DNA of 64,000 nt. Source: Methanosarcina vacuolata Z-761. GTDB lineage: Archaea; Halobacteriota; Methanosarcinia; Methanosarcinales; Methanosarcinaceae. Made by a program: the position numbers and the translations under genes. The DNA is taken from positions 3,410,001 through 3,474,000 of the forward strand of contig NZ_CP009520.1 in NCBI RefSeq assembly GCF_000969905.1, written 5' to 3'. Shown one piece after another: positions 1 to 8,981 of this stretch (the first letter of the stretch is position 1; every line of letters starts with the position of its first letter). The notes below the pieces were generated by a model. The model saw only the letters and a program-made list of their open reading frames with translations. It ran no database searches and was not told the DNA's origin.

Positions 1-4
1 TAAA

Positions 5-244
5 ATGTCAGAAGAATCAGATGATCCAGACAGTAGTGATAGTAGCAGTCGTCAAAAAATGTTCACAGTAACCGGAGTGGTTCTGTGTGCTATACAGCTT
101 ACGTTCTTCGTAGGCATGATTTTAAAATTTATCGAGACGGATTTCCTCGGTGGTTTTACATTCATGCTGCTTGCTTACTCTTCAGCATTCGTTTACAGGA
201 ATCTGGAGAATTCCGGGAAAATTCCCAGCCTAGCCGAGAACTGA
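5..244 (+). CDS. small two-helix membrane protein, function unknown
   Basis: This 79-residue protein has an acidic, serine-rich N-terminus (about residues 1-20) followed by two hydrophobic segments (about 22-42 and 47-66) and a short polar tail. That pattern predicts a two-pass membrane protein. The ATG lies only four bases from the window edge, so the ribosome binding site cannot be judged and a start further upstream cannot be excluded. I recognise no family. It stands alone, with more than 400 bases of non-coding DNA after it. Confidence 0.55.
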   Translation: MSEESDDPDSSDSSSRQKMFTVTGVVLCAIQLTFFVGMILKFIETDFLGGFTFMLLAYSSAFVYRNLENSGKIPSLAEN

Positions 245-680
245 TGACTGTGTGGCTTTGATCTGAAAACCACATTCTATAGTAACTATCTGTTCTGAAT
301 TTTTCCTTTTTCCTTTTTCCTTTTTCTTTTTCTTTTTCCTATTTTTTGTCCTTTGTCTTTTACCTTTCACCTATTGAAATTATTTAATGCTTTATTGTTT
401 TCCATTTCAGACCCTTCACTTTAAATTGATCATGATTTTTAAATGTAGATAATATAAAGTTTTTAGTTATATTTTCTGCTCAAAAGAGGTAAAAGGTTAT
501 TAATTGTGAAAACGTAGGGTACAAATAAGCCTCAGGCACGAAAAAAGGAATTAATTGAATTTTTCAGGCCAGAAGAAATGGCTTGACTAATAAACTTGAC
601 TAATAAGCTTGACTGATAAAATAGAAAAAGAAATATAGGATTATTTTTTAGTACCAGCAATAACTTTCAATGGGATAAAC
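245..680. other. non-coding stretch with pyrimidine tract and 13-bp tandem repeat
   Basis: No gene is seen. A C/T-rich tract of repeated TTTTTCC-like units lies at about 298-360. Three tandem 13-bp units of the form GCTTGACTAATAA occupy 581-619, just before the next gene. Confidence 0.6.
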
Positions 681-971
681 ATGGAGTTGACTTTGCAGAT
701 TGATACCGATTACTCGCTTCAGGAAGCAAGCGAGATTATTCGCTCGGCTCTGGAACATGAGAAACATCTTGCAAAATACAAAATAGATCGCTACGCTATG
801 ATCTGCGATGAATTCGAAGATCGTTACGACCTGATCTCTACCGAATTCATACAAAAATTCGAAGCCGGAGAACTTATCGCTGAGGATAAATATCTTGAGT
901 GGTATGCTGCAAAGCGAGGGCTTGATCACTGGAAGAAAAAGCTGGCTCTCCTTAAAGGCATCAGAATGTAA
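681..971 (+). CDS. hypothetical protein, paralogue of the gene at 2695-2985
   Basis: This 96-residue soluble protein has unknown function. It shares clear blocks with the protein at 2695-2985: SALEHEKH near residue 27, a Y-K-I...Y..IC..FE stretch, and the C-terminal WYAAKRGLDHW followed by a K/R-L...L.GI tail. Both have the same length. The two paralogues flank a winged-helix regulator on the same strand. The conserved Trp/Tyr/His-rich C-terminus suggests a folded helical domain or interaction surface, but no catalytic motif is visible. The leader (CAATAACTTTCAATGGGATAA) resembles the leader of the paralogue, supporting a duplication that included upstream DNA. No known family is recognised. 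Confidence 0.7.
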   Translation: MELTLQIDTDYSLQEASEIIRSALEHEKHLAKYKIDRYAMICDEFEDRYDLISTEFIQKFEAGELIAEDKYLEWYAAKRGLDHWKKKLALLKGIRM

Positions 972-1510
972 CTGCTCTAAAAGCTTATCAACAAACTTCT
1001 CAAAAGCAAGAATATTCAAAAGCTTCTAGAAAATTAATCGACAATTTCAATTTTGTATCCTTTTCAAATTCAATGGAGAATATTCCAACCTGAGAAATGC
1101 ACAACAACTTTATCATATAGTTGGGAAGTGGACTGCATTGCTTGACATTGTTTTTCAGATTTGATTAAATTATTAAATTTTCAGCAAAGACATGAAATTT
1201 ACTTTTACCCATACAATTTGAGAAGGATATACAATTTTTAAAAAATGAATTGATAACTTTTAAAAAGTTAATCTACAACTCTTTGAGAACTATTCTTTGA
1301 GAAACTATTCTTTTGAGAAACTGTTTGAGTTCTTTCCCAATTATTACTTGGTTTTTAAATTTAAAATGTTTTCACATCAGTCTGAGGTTGATCTAACCCC
1401 TTAATTTTGATATAAGGCATTTTTGTATCTGGCACTCATTTTTAAGTGTATAAAATAAATGGAAATGTATTTATAACTGTCGTACTATATTTTCATGTTA
1501 AGCTTTTTTA
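972..1510. other. non-coding stretch before the DUF1724-type regulator
   Basis: AT-rich DNA without a supportable gene. A short repeated phrase, GAGAAACTATTCTTTGAGAAACT-like, occurs at about 1283-1325. A TATA-like stretch (AAAATAAATGGAAATGTATTTATAA) at 1450-1475 could be the promoter of the downstream regulator. Confidence 0.4.
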
Positions 1511-2332
1511 ATGGTGATCTGGATGGGCTCAAAAATCGGGTTAATGGAACTGGTCTTTCGGTCGGAGAGACGCAGAACCCTCCTGATTTACCTCAAAGAT
1601 GGGCCCAGATCCATAGATGAAATTCAGGAACACCTGTCGGTAGATTCTGTCTCTATCCTCCCCCAGCTTAAAAGACTTAAGGACAGAGAACTAATTATAC
1701 AGAAGGGTCACACTTATGAGCTTTCCATTATGGGAAAAGCAATTGTAGATAAGATGTTGCCTCTTCTGGGTACTCTGGAAGTGTTCGAAGATAATTTTGA
1801 TTACTGGTCACGACGGAGTTTCGATGGAATCCCCTTTTTTTTACGAAGTAGAATCCTGGAGTTAAAAAGCTGCAAAATTATCCGTCCGGATCTGAGCCAT
1901 ATGTTTGAACTGGACCCCAAGTTTGTGGAAAATCTCCTTCTTTCAAGGCAGGTTATCAGCTTCAGTTCCTATTTTCATCCCTCACTTGTTTCTCTCTACC
2001 TGGAAATCGCAAAGAAAGAAACTCAAACTTCTTTAATTCTGACCGAGCCTGTGTTAAAGAGGTTTAAAGCTGATTACAGCGAAAGTTTCCAAACTCTGGC
2101 TCAGTTTGAACATGTCAGTTTGTCTCTTTTTCCGAAAAACTCTAAACTCGCAGGAGTTACAGTTACAGATAGGTTCTTCCTGCTCACCATTCTTCCTCAA
2201 GTAAAGTTTTTTGAGCATGAAAGCCTGTTCAGCTCCGAGCCTCAAGCTCTCAAATGGGGTACCGATCTATTTTCATACTTACAAAAGGAAGCCGTTCCGG
2301 TTTCAGTCAAAACGAATGCAATAATTCTTTAG
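1511..2332 (+). CDS. winged-helix transcriptional regulator, DUF1724 (FilR1/Msr-type)
   Basis: The 273-residue protein has an N-terminal ArsR-like winged helix-turn-helix (about residues 15-80: R-R-T-L-L-I-Y-L..GP.SIDEIQ..L, then PQLKRLKDRELI) and a C-terminal domain of the DUF1724 type. In Methanosarcina this architecture includes the Msr regulators of methyltransferase genes (family knowledge). An internal ATG at 1523 (MGSKIGLMELVF) is an alternative start, because alignable sequence begins around there. It ends in TAG, which shows that amber is used as an ordinary terminator here. It lies between two paralogous 96-residue proteins on the same strand, which are plausible targets or partners (inference). 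Confidence 0.8.
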   Translation: MVIWMGSKIGLMELVFRSERRRTLLIYLKDGPRSIDEIQEHLSVDSVSILPQLKRLKDRELIIQKGHTYELSIMGKAIVDKMLPLLGTLEVFEDNFDYWSRRSFDGIPFFLRSRILELKSCKIIRPDLSHMFELDPKFVENLLLSRQVISFSSYFHPSLVSLYLEIAKKETQTSLILTEPVLKRFKADYSESFQTLAQFEHVSLSLFPKNSKLAGVTVTDRFFLLTILPQVKFFEHESLFSSEPQALKWGTDLFSYLQKEAVPVSVKTNAIIL

Positions 2333-2694
2333 ATTTTACTTCATCTCGAGTTAAATGTAGATGAGTTAAATGTAGATAATAGTGAGTAGGGTCGCGTCAA
2401 TTTTCAAGGATTCACTGATTCCAAATAATTGTAATTGATTTTATACGACATTTTGTGGTTGACTCGACGGTAGAGCATATAACAGTTCGATCTTTGTATA
2501 AAAGTTATAAAAGCTCAAAATATAAAAAGCTCAATATAGATAAAATTTGAAGTATATAAAATGCTAAATATTTAGGTTTTCAGGTTGTTCGAAAAGCTTA
2601 AAATACAGAGGTTTTCAGGTATCAAGCGTGTCTAACCATTTACCTTCAATAACTGTTTAATGGAATAAGAGGCTAATATTAGTGGGGGATAACT
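2333..2694. other. non-coding stretch
   Basis: No gene is seen. It holds short local duplications (GAGTTAAATGTAGAT twice at about 2347-2377; ATAAAAGCTCAAAATATAAAAAGCTCAATATA at 2508-2540) and the leader of the next gene, with a GTGGGGG purine block at 2682-2688 that can serve as ribosome binding site. Confidence 0.45.
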
Positions 2695-2985
2695 ATGAGT
2701 TTCACGCTTAATATCGAAACTAATTTCTCGCCTCAGGAAGTGACTGAGGCTATTCGCTCGGCTCTTGAACATGAAAAGCACGTTGCCAGGTATAAGATCA
2801 AAAGTTATTCTGCAATCTGCAGGGATTTCGAAACAAAATTCGGGTTCAGTTCTGCTGAACTCCAGGCAAAGCCCGAAACTCCAAATAAAAATAAAGACAG
2901 CAGTTTTTTCGACTGGTATGCAGCAAAAAGAGGGCTGGACCACTGGAACAAAAGACTTGAAATCCTTTCAGGTATTTCTTTTTGA
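2695..2985 (+). CDS. hypothetical protein, paralogue of the gene at 681-971
   Basis: A 96-residue protein of unknown function. It is the second member of the local paralogous pair, with the same length as the other copy. It shares SALEHEKH, YKI..Y..IC..FE and the C-terminal WYAAKRGLDHW block, while the central linker (about residues 60-72, Lys/Asn/Pro-rich) diverges. A GTGGGGGATAACT leader places a purine-rich ribosome binding site directly upstream of the ATG. It follows the winged-helix regulator after 362 bases, so a shared promoter is not required. No signal peptide, membrane segment or metal motif is evident. Confidence 0.7.
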   Translation: MSFTLNIETNFSPQEVTEAIRSALEHEKHVARYKIKSYSAICRDFETKFGFSSAELQAKPETPNKNKDSSFFDWYAAKRGLDHWNKRLEILSGISF

Positions 2986-3352
2986 ACCGAGACTTTAAGT
3001 TTCCAGTCATTACATTGAAGCTGTATCGGCATAGTTTTGCCTTTTGAAGCTTTATTTGAACATTTCTGTTTTTCTGTATAATTTACTTATTCCCTTTTGC
3101 GCCTGGATTTCAAACTCCTGTTTTCGTTTCCCTATTTAATCCAGAATTGGCAAATTATTTATGTATGTGTATAAGTATTAACAGGGTTAATCATTCTCCC
3201 TAAGGAGTAATCATGCTTAATAACTAATTCGCCATCATATCCCATTGATGATATGAAAATTGATTCTCTTCTCTCTGGCGATTTTGGGTATTAAGTCTTT
3301 GGTTGTAAAATATGCTGAGGTGTTAAATCTGGTCAAAAATATCCTAAAAAGT
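2986..3352. other. fae leader region with two mini-ORFs
   Basis: An archaeal TATA-like box (AATTATTTATGTA, about 3150-3163) precedes a strong Shine-Dalgarno AAGGAG (3202-3207) and an ATG at 3213 that opens only MLNN before a stop. A second short frame at 3253 reads 13 codons. The open frame from 3260 continues into fae, but its first 31 residues do not look like Fae. Confidence 0.45.
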
Positions 3353-3835
3353 ATGGTAGGAGAAGCTCTCATAGGCTCCGGTCCGGAAGTTGCACACATA
3401 GACCTGGTTATCGGGCCTAGAGGAGGCCCAGTTGAAGCAGCGTTTATGAATTCGCTTGCAATGCCCAAACAGGGTCATACCCCACTTCTTGCAGTCCTGG
3501 AACCAAATCTCCAGCCCAAACCTGTAACCTTGCTCGTAAATAAGGTAACGATAAAAAACGTATCGCAAGCTGCTCTTATGTTCGGACCGGCTCAGGCTGC
3601 AGTCGCAAAGGCAGTTATGGATTCTGTAGCTGATGGAGTGCTTCCTGAAGAACAGGCGGATGACACTTTTATTATCGTTTCCGTATTTATTGAATGGGAT
3701 GCGAAAGATAAGGACAAAGTTTACGAATTTAATTATGAAGCAACAAAGCTTGCAATAGCAAGAGCTATGGAAGGCAGTCCTACTGTCGAAGAAGCGCTTG
3801 CTAAAAAAGATTCAGCAAAACACCCGTTTGCCTGA
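3353..3835 (+). CDS. fae: formaldehyde-activating enzyme (Fae)
   Basis: Fae condenses formaldehyde with tetrahydromethanopterin to methylene-H4MPT, linking formaldehyde to the methanogenic C1 pathway. The 160-residue core begins MVGEALIG, as in the family, and carries the conserved histidine in [10 protein letters not shown] (corresponding to the catalytic His of characterised Fae), the GHTPLLAV and KVT.KN blocks, the [12 protein letters not shown] helix and the C-terminal [15 protein letters not shown]. The reading frame is open back to 3260, with possible GTG (3320) and ATG (3260) starts, giving a hydrophobic 31-residue extension not seen in the family. I prefer 3353 by homology, although no good Shine-Dalgarno precedes it. 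Methanosarcina also has Fae-Hps fusions; this one is a stand-alone Fae. Confidence 0.88.
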   Translation: MVGEALIGSGPEVAHIDLVIGPRGGPVEAAFMNSLAMPKQGHTPLLAVLEPNLQPKPVTLLVNKVTIKNVSQAALMFGPAQAAVAKAVMDSVADGVLPEEQADDTFIIVSVFIEWDAKDKDKVYEFNYEATKLAIARAMEGSPTVEEALAKKDSAKHPFA

Positions 3836-5001
3836 ATTATAATTTAGTGCAATTTAAACTTCAAAAGCAATTTGTTTCAGGTTGAAACTTGACTTCTTAA
3901 ACTGCAGACAGTGGGATCTCAGATTTTTTATTTACTCTAAGAGAGACTCTGCCTGCAGTCTTTTCTAAATAATCCTGGCATATTTAGGATAGAGATGCCT
4001 GCATATATCTCTCCATCCCTTTGTATTATTTTCCTGTGCAGTACAGAACCATTTTCCTGTGCATTACAGAACCAGAACTCAGTATAGACTGCAATATTTG
4101 TGGATTGCAGTATCTCTGAAAGCTGGTCCTTCCAGAGTAAATAGTGCCTGACATATACAGCACGTTATACTACAGCACGTTATACTACCCCACTTCAACG
4201 ACAGGCTCTAATGCTATATCTCTAGCCTCAATTCCCAATATATGTCTCTCAGAAGCTAAAGAAGCCTGTAAGGAATAGAAACCCAATCTGATTTGAAAAC
4301 AGAATCAGAAAACCATATTATTAGCTCAGGATTCTAAAGTGATAACACATTCAACTGACCAAATGCCGAATCTACTAATTATTTTTTAGTTAAAAGAAGC
4401 CCGAAACTAAAAGTTTATTGTAAAGTTTGTGTTAATAGTTAATCGGAAAATATATACGCAGTAGGCTGATACCTTGCTTTTTCCGGTAGTAGGTAACCTC
4501 AGTCCTTATTATTCCCTTTGGTGACAATTGTATTTCTCAAAGAATATCTTTCTCCCAAAATTATTTCCTGTTTTTTGTTTTTAATTTCTGGATTTTATCT
4601 CTCTTCCTCTTAAGTACAAAGCTGCCAGATGATCTGACATCAAGATTATATGACAGCAGGCTGGCTTTTTCGTTCAGGGTTTTGCAGTACTATATGGTTA
4701 TACGCACAATGTTGTATTGCCATAATATTTCTCAAATTTTATGAGTATAGTATCTCTGTGTTTGGAGTCTTTCAGGAGTACATTTAAGAGTGCTTAAAGG
4801 AGCGCGTCCAGGGACACGTTCAGAGACAGTTTCTTGTTTTTTTCTATTAGTTCCTTGCTGAGAAAGTTCTCGCTAGAACTAAAATTTCTGAGTTATGATT
4901 ATTTTTGCAGGTCTTATTCTTTCCAGGCTTTTACCGGCCTTTATGAGGACCGAAACGGATATTGGAGACTTAATGACTGCGTAAAAAATAAAAGCGCGGG
5001 C
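3836..5001. other. long non-coding stretch
   Basis: More than 1.1 kb without a supportable gene on either strand. Local direct duplications are visible: TTTTCCTGTGCAGTACAGAACC-like twice (about 4029-4073) and CAGCACGTTATACTAC-like twice (4160-4190). I see no RNA gene or mobile-element end in it. Confidence 0.5.
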
Positions 5002-5016
5002 AGATAAATATTTATA
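5002..5016 (+). promoter_or_regulatory. TATA-type promoter of the first DUF1699 gene
   Basis: AGATAAATATTTATA is matched by AGATAAACATTTATA at 45721-45735 in front of the second DUF1699 paralogue. Both are followed by ...AAGTAGTTT and, about 45 bases later, the same TAGTGGGGGAA ribosome-binding block. Conservation of spacing between the two copies marks this as a real promoter. Confidence 0.6.
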
Positions 5017-5080
5017 ATAAGTATAAGTAGTTTATATTGAGGTAAAAAAATAAGAACTTTATAGTGGGGGAATTACATAC

Positions 5081-5488
5081 ATGAAGATTAGAGTAGTTAG
5101 TTCCAGAGAGGAAATATTCACTCTCAATCCTAATGAGCGTGTTGTTCATCTGGCCTTCAGACCTTCGAACAAAGACATTTTTGCACTCGTTGAAACCTGT
5201 CCGAAAATTGAGGTAATTCAGTTGCCCAAATCTTATAGGCGCACGGTTTCGAAATCTATAGAAATGTTCCTTGAGATGCAGAGGATCCAGCTTATCGAAG
5301 GTGATGTCTGGGGTCACAGGAAGGATATTAACGAATACTACAGTATTCCTTCTTCAGTCATTGACAAAATAAGGGAGCTAAAATCGGAGGGAACACCTGC
5401 TGAAAGAATCGAAGAAAAGGTCGCAAGGGAAAGCAAACTAAATCCTGAGATGGTTGCATATATCCTGACCAAGGAAGCTTCTGCCTGA
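5081..5488 (+). CDS. DUF1699 family protein
   Basis: This 135-residue protein belongs to DUF1699, a family of unknown function known from Methanosarcina. It is about 80% identical by eye to the protein at 45795-46202. The N-terminal two thirds (MKIRVVSSREEIF, AFRPSNKD, CPKIEVIQLPKSY, IQLIEGDVWGHRKDINEYY) are nearly invariant, and most differences lie in the charged C-terminal helix (about residues 95-120). The GHRKDINEYY block and preceding helix look like a nucleic-acid-binding surface, but that is inference only. A GTGGGGG Shine-Dalgarno-like block and promoter are shared with the paralogue. No membrane segment. Confidence 0.85.
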   Translation: MKIRVVSSREEIFTLNPNERVVHLAFRPSNKDIFALVETCPKIEVIQLPKSYRRTVSKSIEMFLEMQRIQLIEGDVWGHRKDINEYYSIPSSVIDKIRELKSEGTPAERIEEKVARESKLNPEMVAYILTKEASA

Positions 5489-5931
5489 ATAAGTATCAGC
5501 CCAGAAATTTTCACTAGATTCTTGAGTGCAGATAAAGCCATATGAATAGTCTCAAATCTTTGAGAATATCCTTTATCATCCAGATTCCAGCTTAAACCTT
5601 CAATTTTTAAGGAGCCTTAATAGGTTCCCTGATCCTGGACAGTAGCGTGAGCTTTCCGGGGCAGGGAGACTCCATCTGTTTTTTTAATTATTGTGCAATT
5701 GTTGTGCATTTTTGATGATCCGTTTGTATTTGATTTGAATTATATATATGGAGATCATATGTTTATATATGGGATAAAACGCCATCCACAAATAAATAAT
5801 CGTAAAGTTATAACTCGAAAGAAAAAAGCCAGTGATAAAAGGCTTACAGAAGAAAATTTAAAAAATCGTTGTTTGGAAAGTTAAGAAATAATAGAAATTG
5901 GATAAACCGGAATAAAATAAAGCCTGAAATT
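5489..5931. other. non-coding stretch between convergent genes
   Basis: No gene is supported. A short GC stem (GGAGCC...GGTTCC, 5611-5628) lies downstream of the DUF1699 gene and may mark its 3' end. A 63-codon frame at 5693 has unconvincing composition and no recognisable start signal. Confidence 0.4.
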
Positions 5932-7131
5932 TCAGGCTTCGTAGTATCCAATTTCTTCTTTTGTAAGATAACATGCAGGGTCATCTGCCCATACATTTCC
6001 ATATACAGCTTCGGCACGTACCCTGAAATTCCCATTGCAAACATCGAGCCATTTGCACCTGGCACAACGGTCTCCGTGAACTTTTATAAGGGGTTTTCGG
6101 TTTTTAAGCCCTGCCATGATTTCATCGCTCAGGTCAGTCCAGATTTCACTGAATGGGCGTTCCCGCACATTTCCAAAGGAATAGTGCCTCCAGAACTGGT
6201 CGGCATGTACCGCCCCGTCCCAGGATACGCAGCCTATACCTATCCCTGAAGAATTTCCCTGGTTCATGGAAAGAAGTTCAAATACCTTGGCAGCCCTTTC
6301 AGGATTTTCTTTGAGGAGCTTCATGTACAGGTAGGGGCCGTCACAATGGTTATCCACTGTCAGGACTTCGGCAGGAAAACCTTTTTCGTGAAGTTTTCTT
6401 GTCCTCTCGAGTATCAGGTCTACAGCCTGCCTGGATTCCTCAAGGGAAAGGTCTTCATTTACCATTTTTGAGCCCCGGCCTGCATAAACCAGATGATAGA
6501 AACATATTCTTGGAATTTTTTCTTTTTCAAGCAGGTCAAAGATTGCAGGAATATCCCTTACATTTTGCTTGTTGATGGTAAAACGCAGGCCAACCTTTAT
6601 GCCTTCTTCCTGGCAATTGTGAAGCCCTCTTAGAGCTGCATCGAACGCCCCTTTCATGCCCCTGAATTTGTCATTCGTTTCTCTGATCCCATCAAGAGAA
6701 ACTCCTACGTAAGAGAGACCGACATCCTTTAGCTTTTTTGCCAGATCCCGGTCTATGAGCGTCCCGTTTGTAGAAATTACAGCCCTCATCCCTTTTTCAC
6801 GCGCGTAGGCTGCAAGTTCAGGCAGGTCTTTTCTCATGGTTGGTTCCCCTCCGGAAAAAAGTATTACCGGGCTTCCGAAACTCGCAAGGTCATCGATAAG
6901 AGCTTTGCCTTCTTCAGTTGAAAGCTCATTTTCAAATTCTATGTCCTTTGCCTGGGCATAACAATGGACACATTTCAGGTTGCAGCGGCGGGTCATGTTC
7001 CAGACTACAACTGGCTTTTTATCCTTTGAAAACTGCAGCAAGTGAGAGGGAAGCTTTTTTGATTCCCTTCCATAGCGGAGGGCATCTGAGGGTTCCACGG
7101 TTCCACAGTAAAGTTTTGAAATGCCTATCAT
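5932..7131 (-). CDS. ahbC: radical SAM AhbC, didecarboxysiroheme deacetylase of alternative haem pathway
   Basis: AhbC removes the acetate side chains of 12,18-didecarboxysiroheme to give iron-coproporphyrin III in the siroheme-dependent haem pathway. The 399-residue protein starts with the family signature MIGISKLYCGTVEPSDALRY, followed by the radical-SAM cluster CNLKCVHC (Cys50, Cys54, Cys57), the SAM-binding FSGGEPTMR and STNG motifs, and a C-terminal auxiliary-cluster region with CARCKWLDVC and a final Cys. The N-terminal signature favours AhbC over the sister enzyme AhbD (haem synthase). cobA and hemD lie upstream on the same strand, consistent with tetrapyrrole synthesis, but a 1.8 kb decayed region separates them, so this gene probably has its own promoter. 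Confidence 0.85.
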   Translation of the reverse strand: MIGISKLYCGTVEPSDALRYGRESKKLPSHLLQFSKDKKPVVVWNMTRRCNLKCVHCYAQAKDIEFENELSTEEGKALIDDLASFGSPVILFSGGEPTMRKDLPELAAYAREKGMRAVISTNGTLIDRDLAKKLKDVGLSYVGVSLDGIRETNDKFRGMKGAFDAALRGLHNCQEEGIKVGLRFTINKQNVRDIPAIFDLLEKEKIPRICFYHLVYAGRGSKMVNEDLSLEESRQAVDLILERTRKLHEKGFPAEVLTVDNHCDGPYLYMKLLKENPERAAKVFELLSMNQGNSSGIGIGCVSWDGAVHADQFWRHYSFGNVRERPFSEIWTDLSDEIMAGLKNRKPLIKVHGDRCARCKWLDVCNGNFRVRAEAVYGNVWADDPACYLTKEEIGYYEA

Positions 7132-7384
7132 GTCGATCCGTCAAAATTGAGATTGTTTTACAGAAATAAGTAAACAATTTGAGATTGTTGTCTACTTTAA
7201 CTTAGCCTTCTGATTGTTTTGTATTTGTAGAGACAGGGTGAGTATATGACATTCACGATTATAAAACTAAGGTCCGAATGTCCGGACTTGAGGATATGAC
7301 CAGAAAAGCCGAATATCCGGAAGTCAACCGAGAAAAATATTCTCAATTACATATTTTCGATTTGTAAAATTATCTATTTGCCAA

Positions 7385-8005
7385 TGACATAAAACCTCTT
7401 CGAATTTGATATATATTTGATATATCTGACTGTTTCTTCGACCCTATAAGTATCATACCCTGCTTTCCATCTATTTCAAAGTGGTAAATCCATCCGGGAG
7501 GCCTGCATTGTCAGGTTATCAGGAGTTGTTACCATCCTGCTGTCGCCAAAATATTCAATCCGCTTTCCTTTTCGCCGGTTAATTTGATCGGTCATGGTTT
7601 CATCTCATGAACGGTATACTGTTGTTGAAAAGGCATAATTAAAAACGTCGGTATCGTGGTCGATCATCGCAAAGACTTGAGTTTTCTTTCGGGATAGAAG
7701 GGCCGGAAGTCCCGACGAATGGAGTTTCTCATCTCGCAATAATATCCATGATTTTGATTGCTATCGCTTCAACCAGCCGGCTTGCGAATGACAGCGCAGT
7801 TTGACAAGATCTTCGTTACGGAATGACAGTGCAGTTTGACAAGGTTTTCGTTACGAGATGCCATCGCAGATAACGATTGATGCAGGAATGGCTTTGAAAA
7901 TCTCTTTTTTCCAGGTATTAGCAACGATTCTGGAAAAGCAGAGTTTTTTTCCTCAGAGTAGTCAAAGGCGTGTGTGTTCCGCAGGAAGGTTTGAAAAAAG
8001 AGCAT
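7385..8005 (-). pseudogene. decayed coding region between hemD and ahbC, identity unknown
   Basis: On the minus strand several stretches read like protein but in different frames: RKGKRIEYFGDSRM (about 7540-7590), then PGWIYHFEIDGKQGMILIG (about 7435-7490), and further upstream SRKKTQVFAMIDHDTDVFNY (about 7640-7700) and SRLVEAIAIKIMDIIAR (about 7737-7787). Frames change between blocks, and a 30-40 bp segment is duplicated in tandem at about 7788-7856. This looks like an inactivated gene with small indels. I do not recognise the family. Confidence 0.35.
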
Positions 8006-8054
8006 ATTTTGAAAGAGGGTATATAAAAGAAAGTCGAGGTTTAAAAAAGAGGTC

Positions 8055-8178
8055 GGACTTACGCAGTTGAACTAAAAAATCAACAGCATCAGACCGGTAA
8101 CTGTTTAAAACATGAATTACATGAATTTAATCCACATTCTTTGACGTAATTGATTTTGTTCTTCAAGTGCGTAAGTCC
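8055..8178. mobile_element. 124-bp MITE with 16-bp terminal inverted repeats
   Basis: The ends are GGACTTACGCAGTTGA (8055-8070) and the inverted GGACTTACGCACTTGA (8163-8178), with one mismatch. The interior has no coding potential. A related solitary end (CAACTGCGTAAGTC) occurs at about 60189-60202. A target duplication is not obvious. Confidence 0.6.
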
Positions 8179-8981
8179 TGAGATAAAGAGCTCAAAAACA
8201 CTTATTTTGAAGTGTTAAAAACCACCCTGTCCCGGGACAGTTTTACGTTTCAGGCATCTGAAATCAGTTTCTTTTGGAGAAACATATTCCATTATCCTCA
8301 TGCAAAATCCATAGGATCTGCTGTACATTTCGCATTCTCCACATCTTACTGGCATCTGTTCCGTTAGCTTTTCCTCCCGTATATTACATTTTAATTATAT
8401 TTTGTTCTTAAAGTGAATAATTTTTTAAAGTTATATACTTTACCCATAATTTTAGATTTGTTTTAATTCATCTATGACTATTTTTCATCCCTTTCATAAC
8501 GGATTTCAGAATTACTTAAAGGAAAGATGCGGGGTCGATTGCAACTTAAAGTACACGGATTGAGAACATTATTATGAAGGAATTCCTTTAGACTGTTTTT
8601 TAATTTAGACTGTCTCTTAAATATAATATTAAATATAATATTTAATATGAGAAGTAAAGAATTCACATTCGGTGTGCTTAATGATGACAAACGTGGAGAT
8701 ATACCCGTCACCTGACCTGCAAAAAAGGGACTACTGGATTATGAGAAGCAAATTTGACATGTATTAAAGGTTTATTTGAACCATTCCAGAAATTCGTACA
8801 TTGGTACGACAAAAGACCTCGGGGGCTTTTAAGTATTGTTATTTCGAACCGGTTTTATGAGAAAAGCATGGTTTTATGAGAAGAGCCCGGTTTTATGAAC
8901 TCATTCCCATATAACGTTGTTCTCAAAACGATTTGAGTCATACTTTTAGAGCAGTTCTTCAGTTACTTTTAAGCTGACTTT
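8179..8981. other. non-coding stretch with transposase remnant and 17-bp repeats
   Basis: No intact gene. Besides the transposase-like remnant at about 8769-8835, three imperfect tandem units of about 18 bp (GGTTTTATGAGAAAAGC-like) lie at 8850-8898. Confidence 0.45.
8769..8835 (+). pseudogene. short remnant resembling a DDE transposase C-terminus
   Basis: One frame reads GLFEPFQKFVHWYDKRPRGLL, resembling the F..F..WYN..RPH..L motif near the C-terminus of integrase-core transposases. Only about 22 codons survive, without a start or inverted repeats, so this is a weak remnant call. Confidence 0.3.

Noticed and set aside
2330-2332. Pyrrolysine readthrough of the TAG ending the DUF1724-type regulator
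   Set aside because: The protein is complete at this point, and the following codons are repetitive and reach another TAG after 18 codons.
5693-5884. 63-codon frame downstream of the first DUF1699 gene
   Set aside because: No Shine-Dalgarno, AT-driven composition and no resemblance to neighbours; part of ordinary intergenic DNA.
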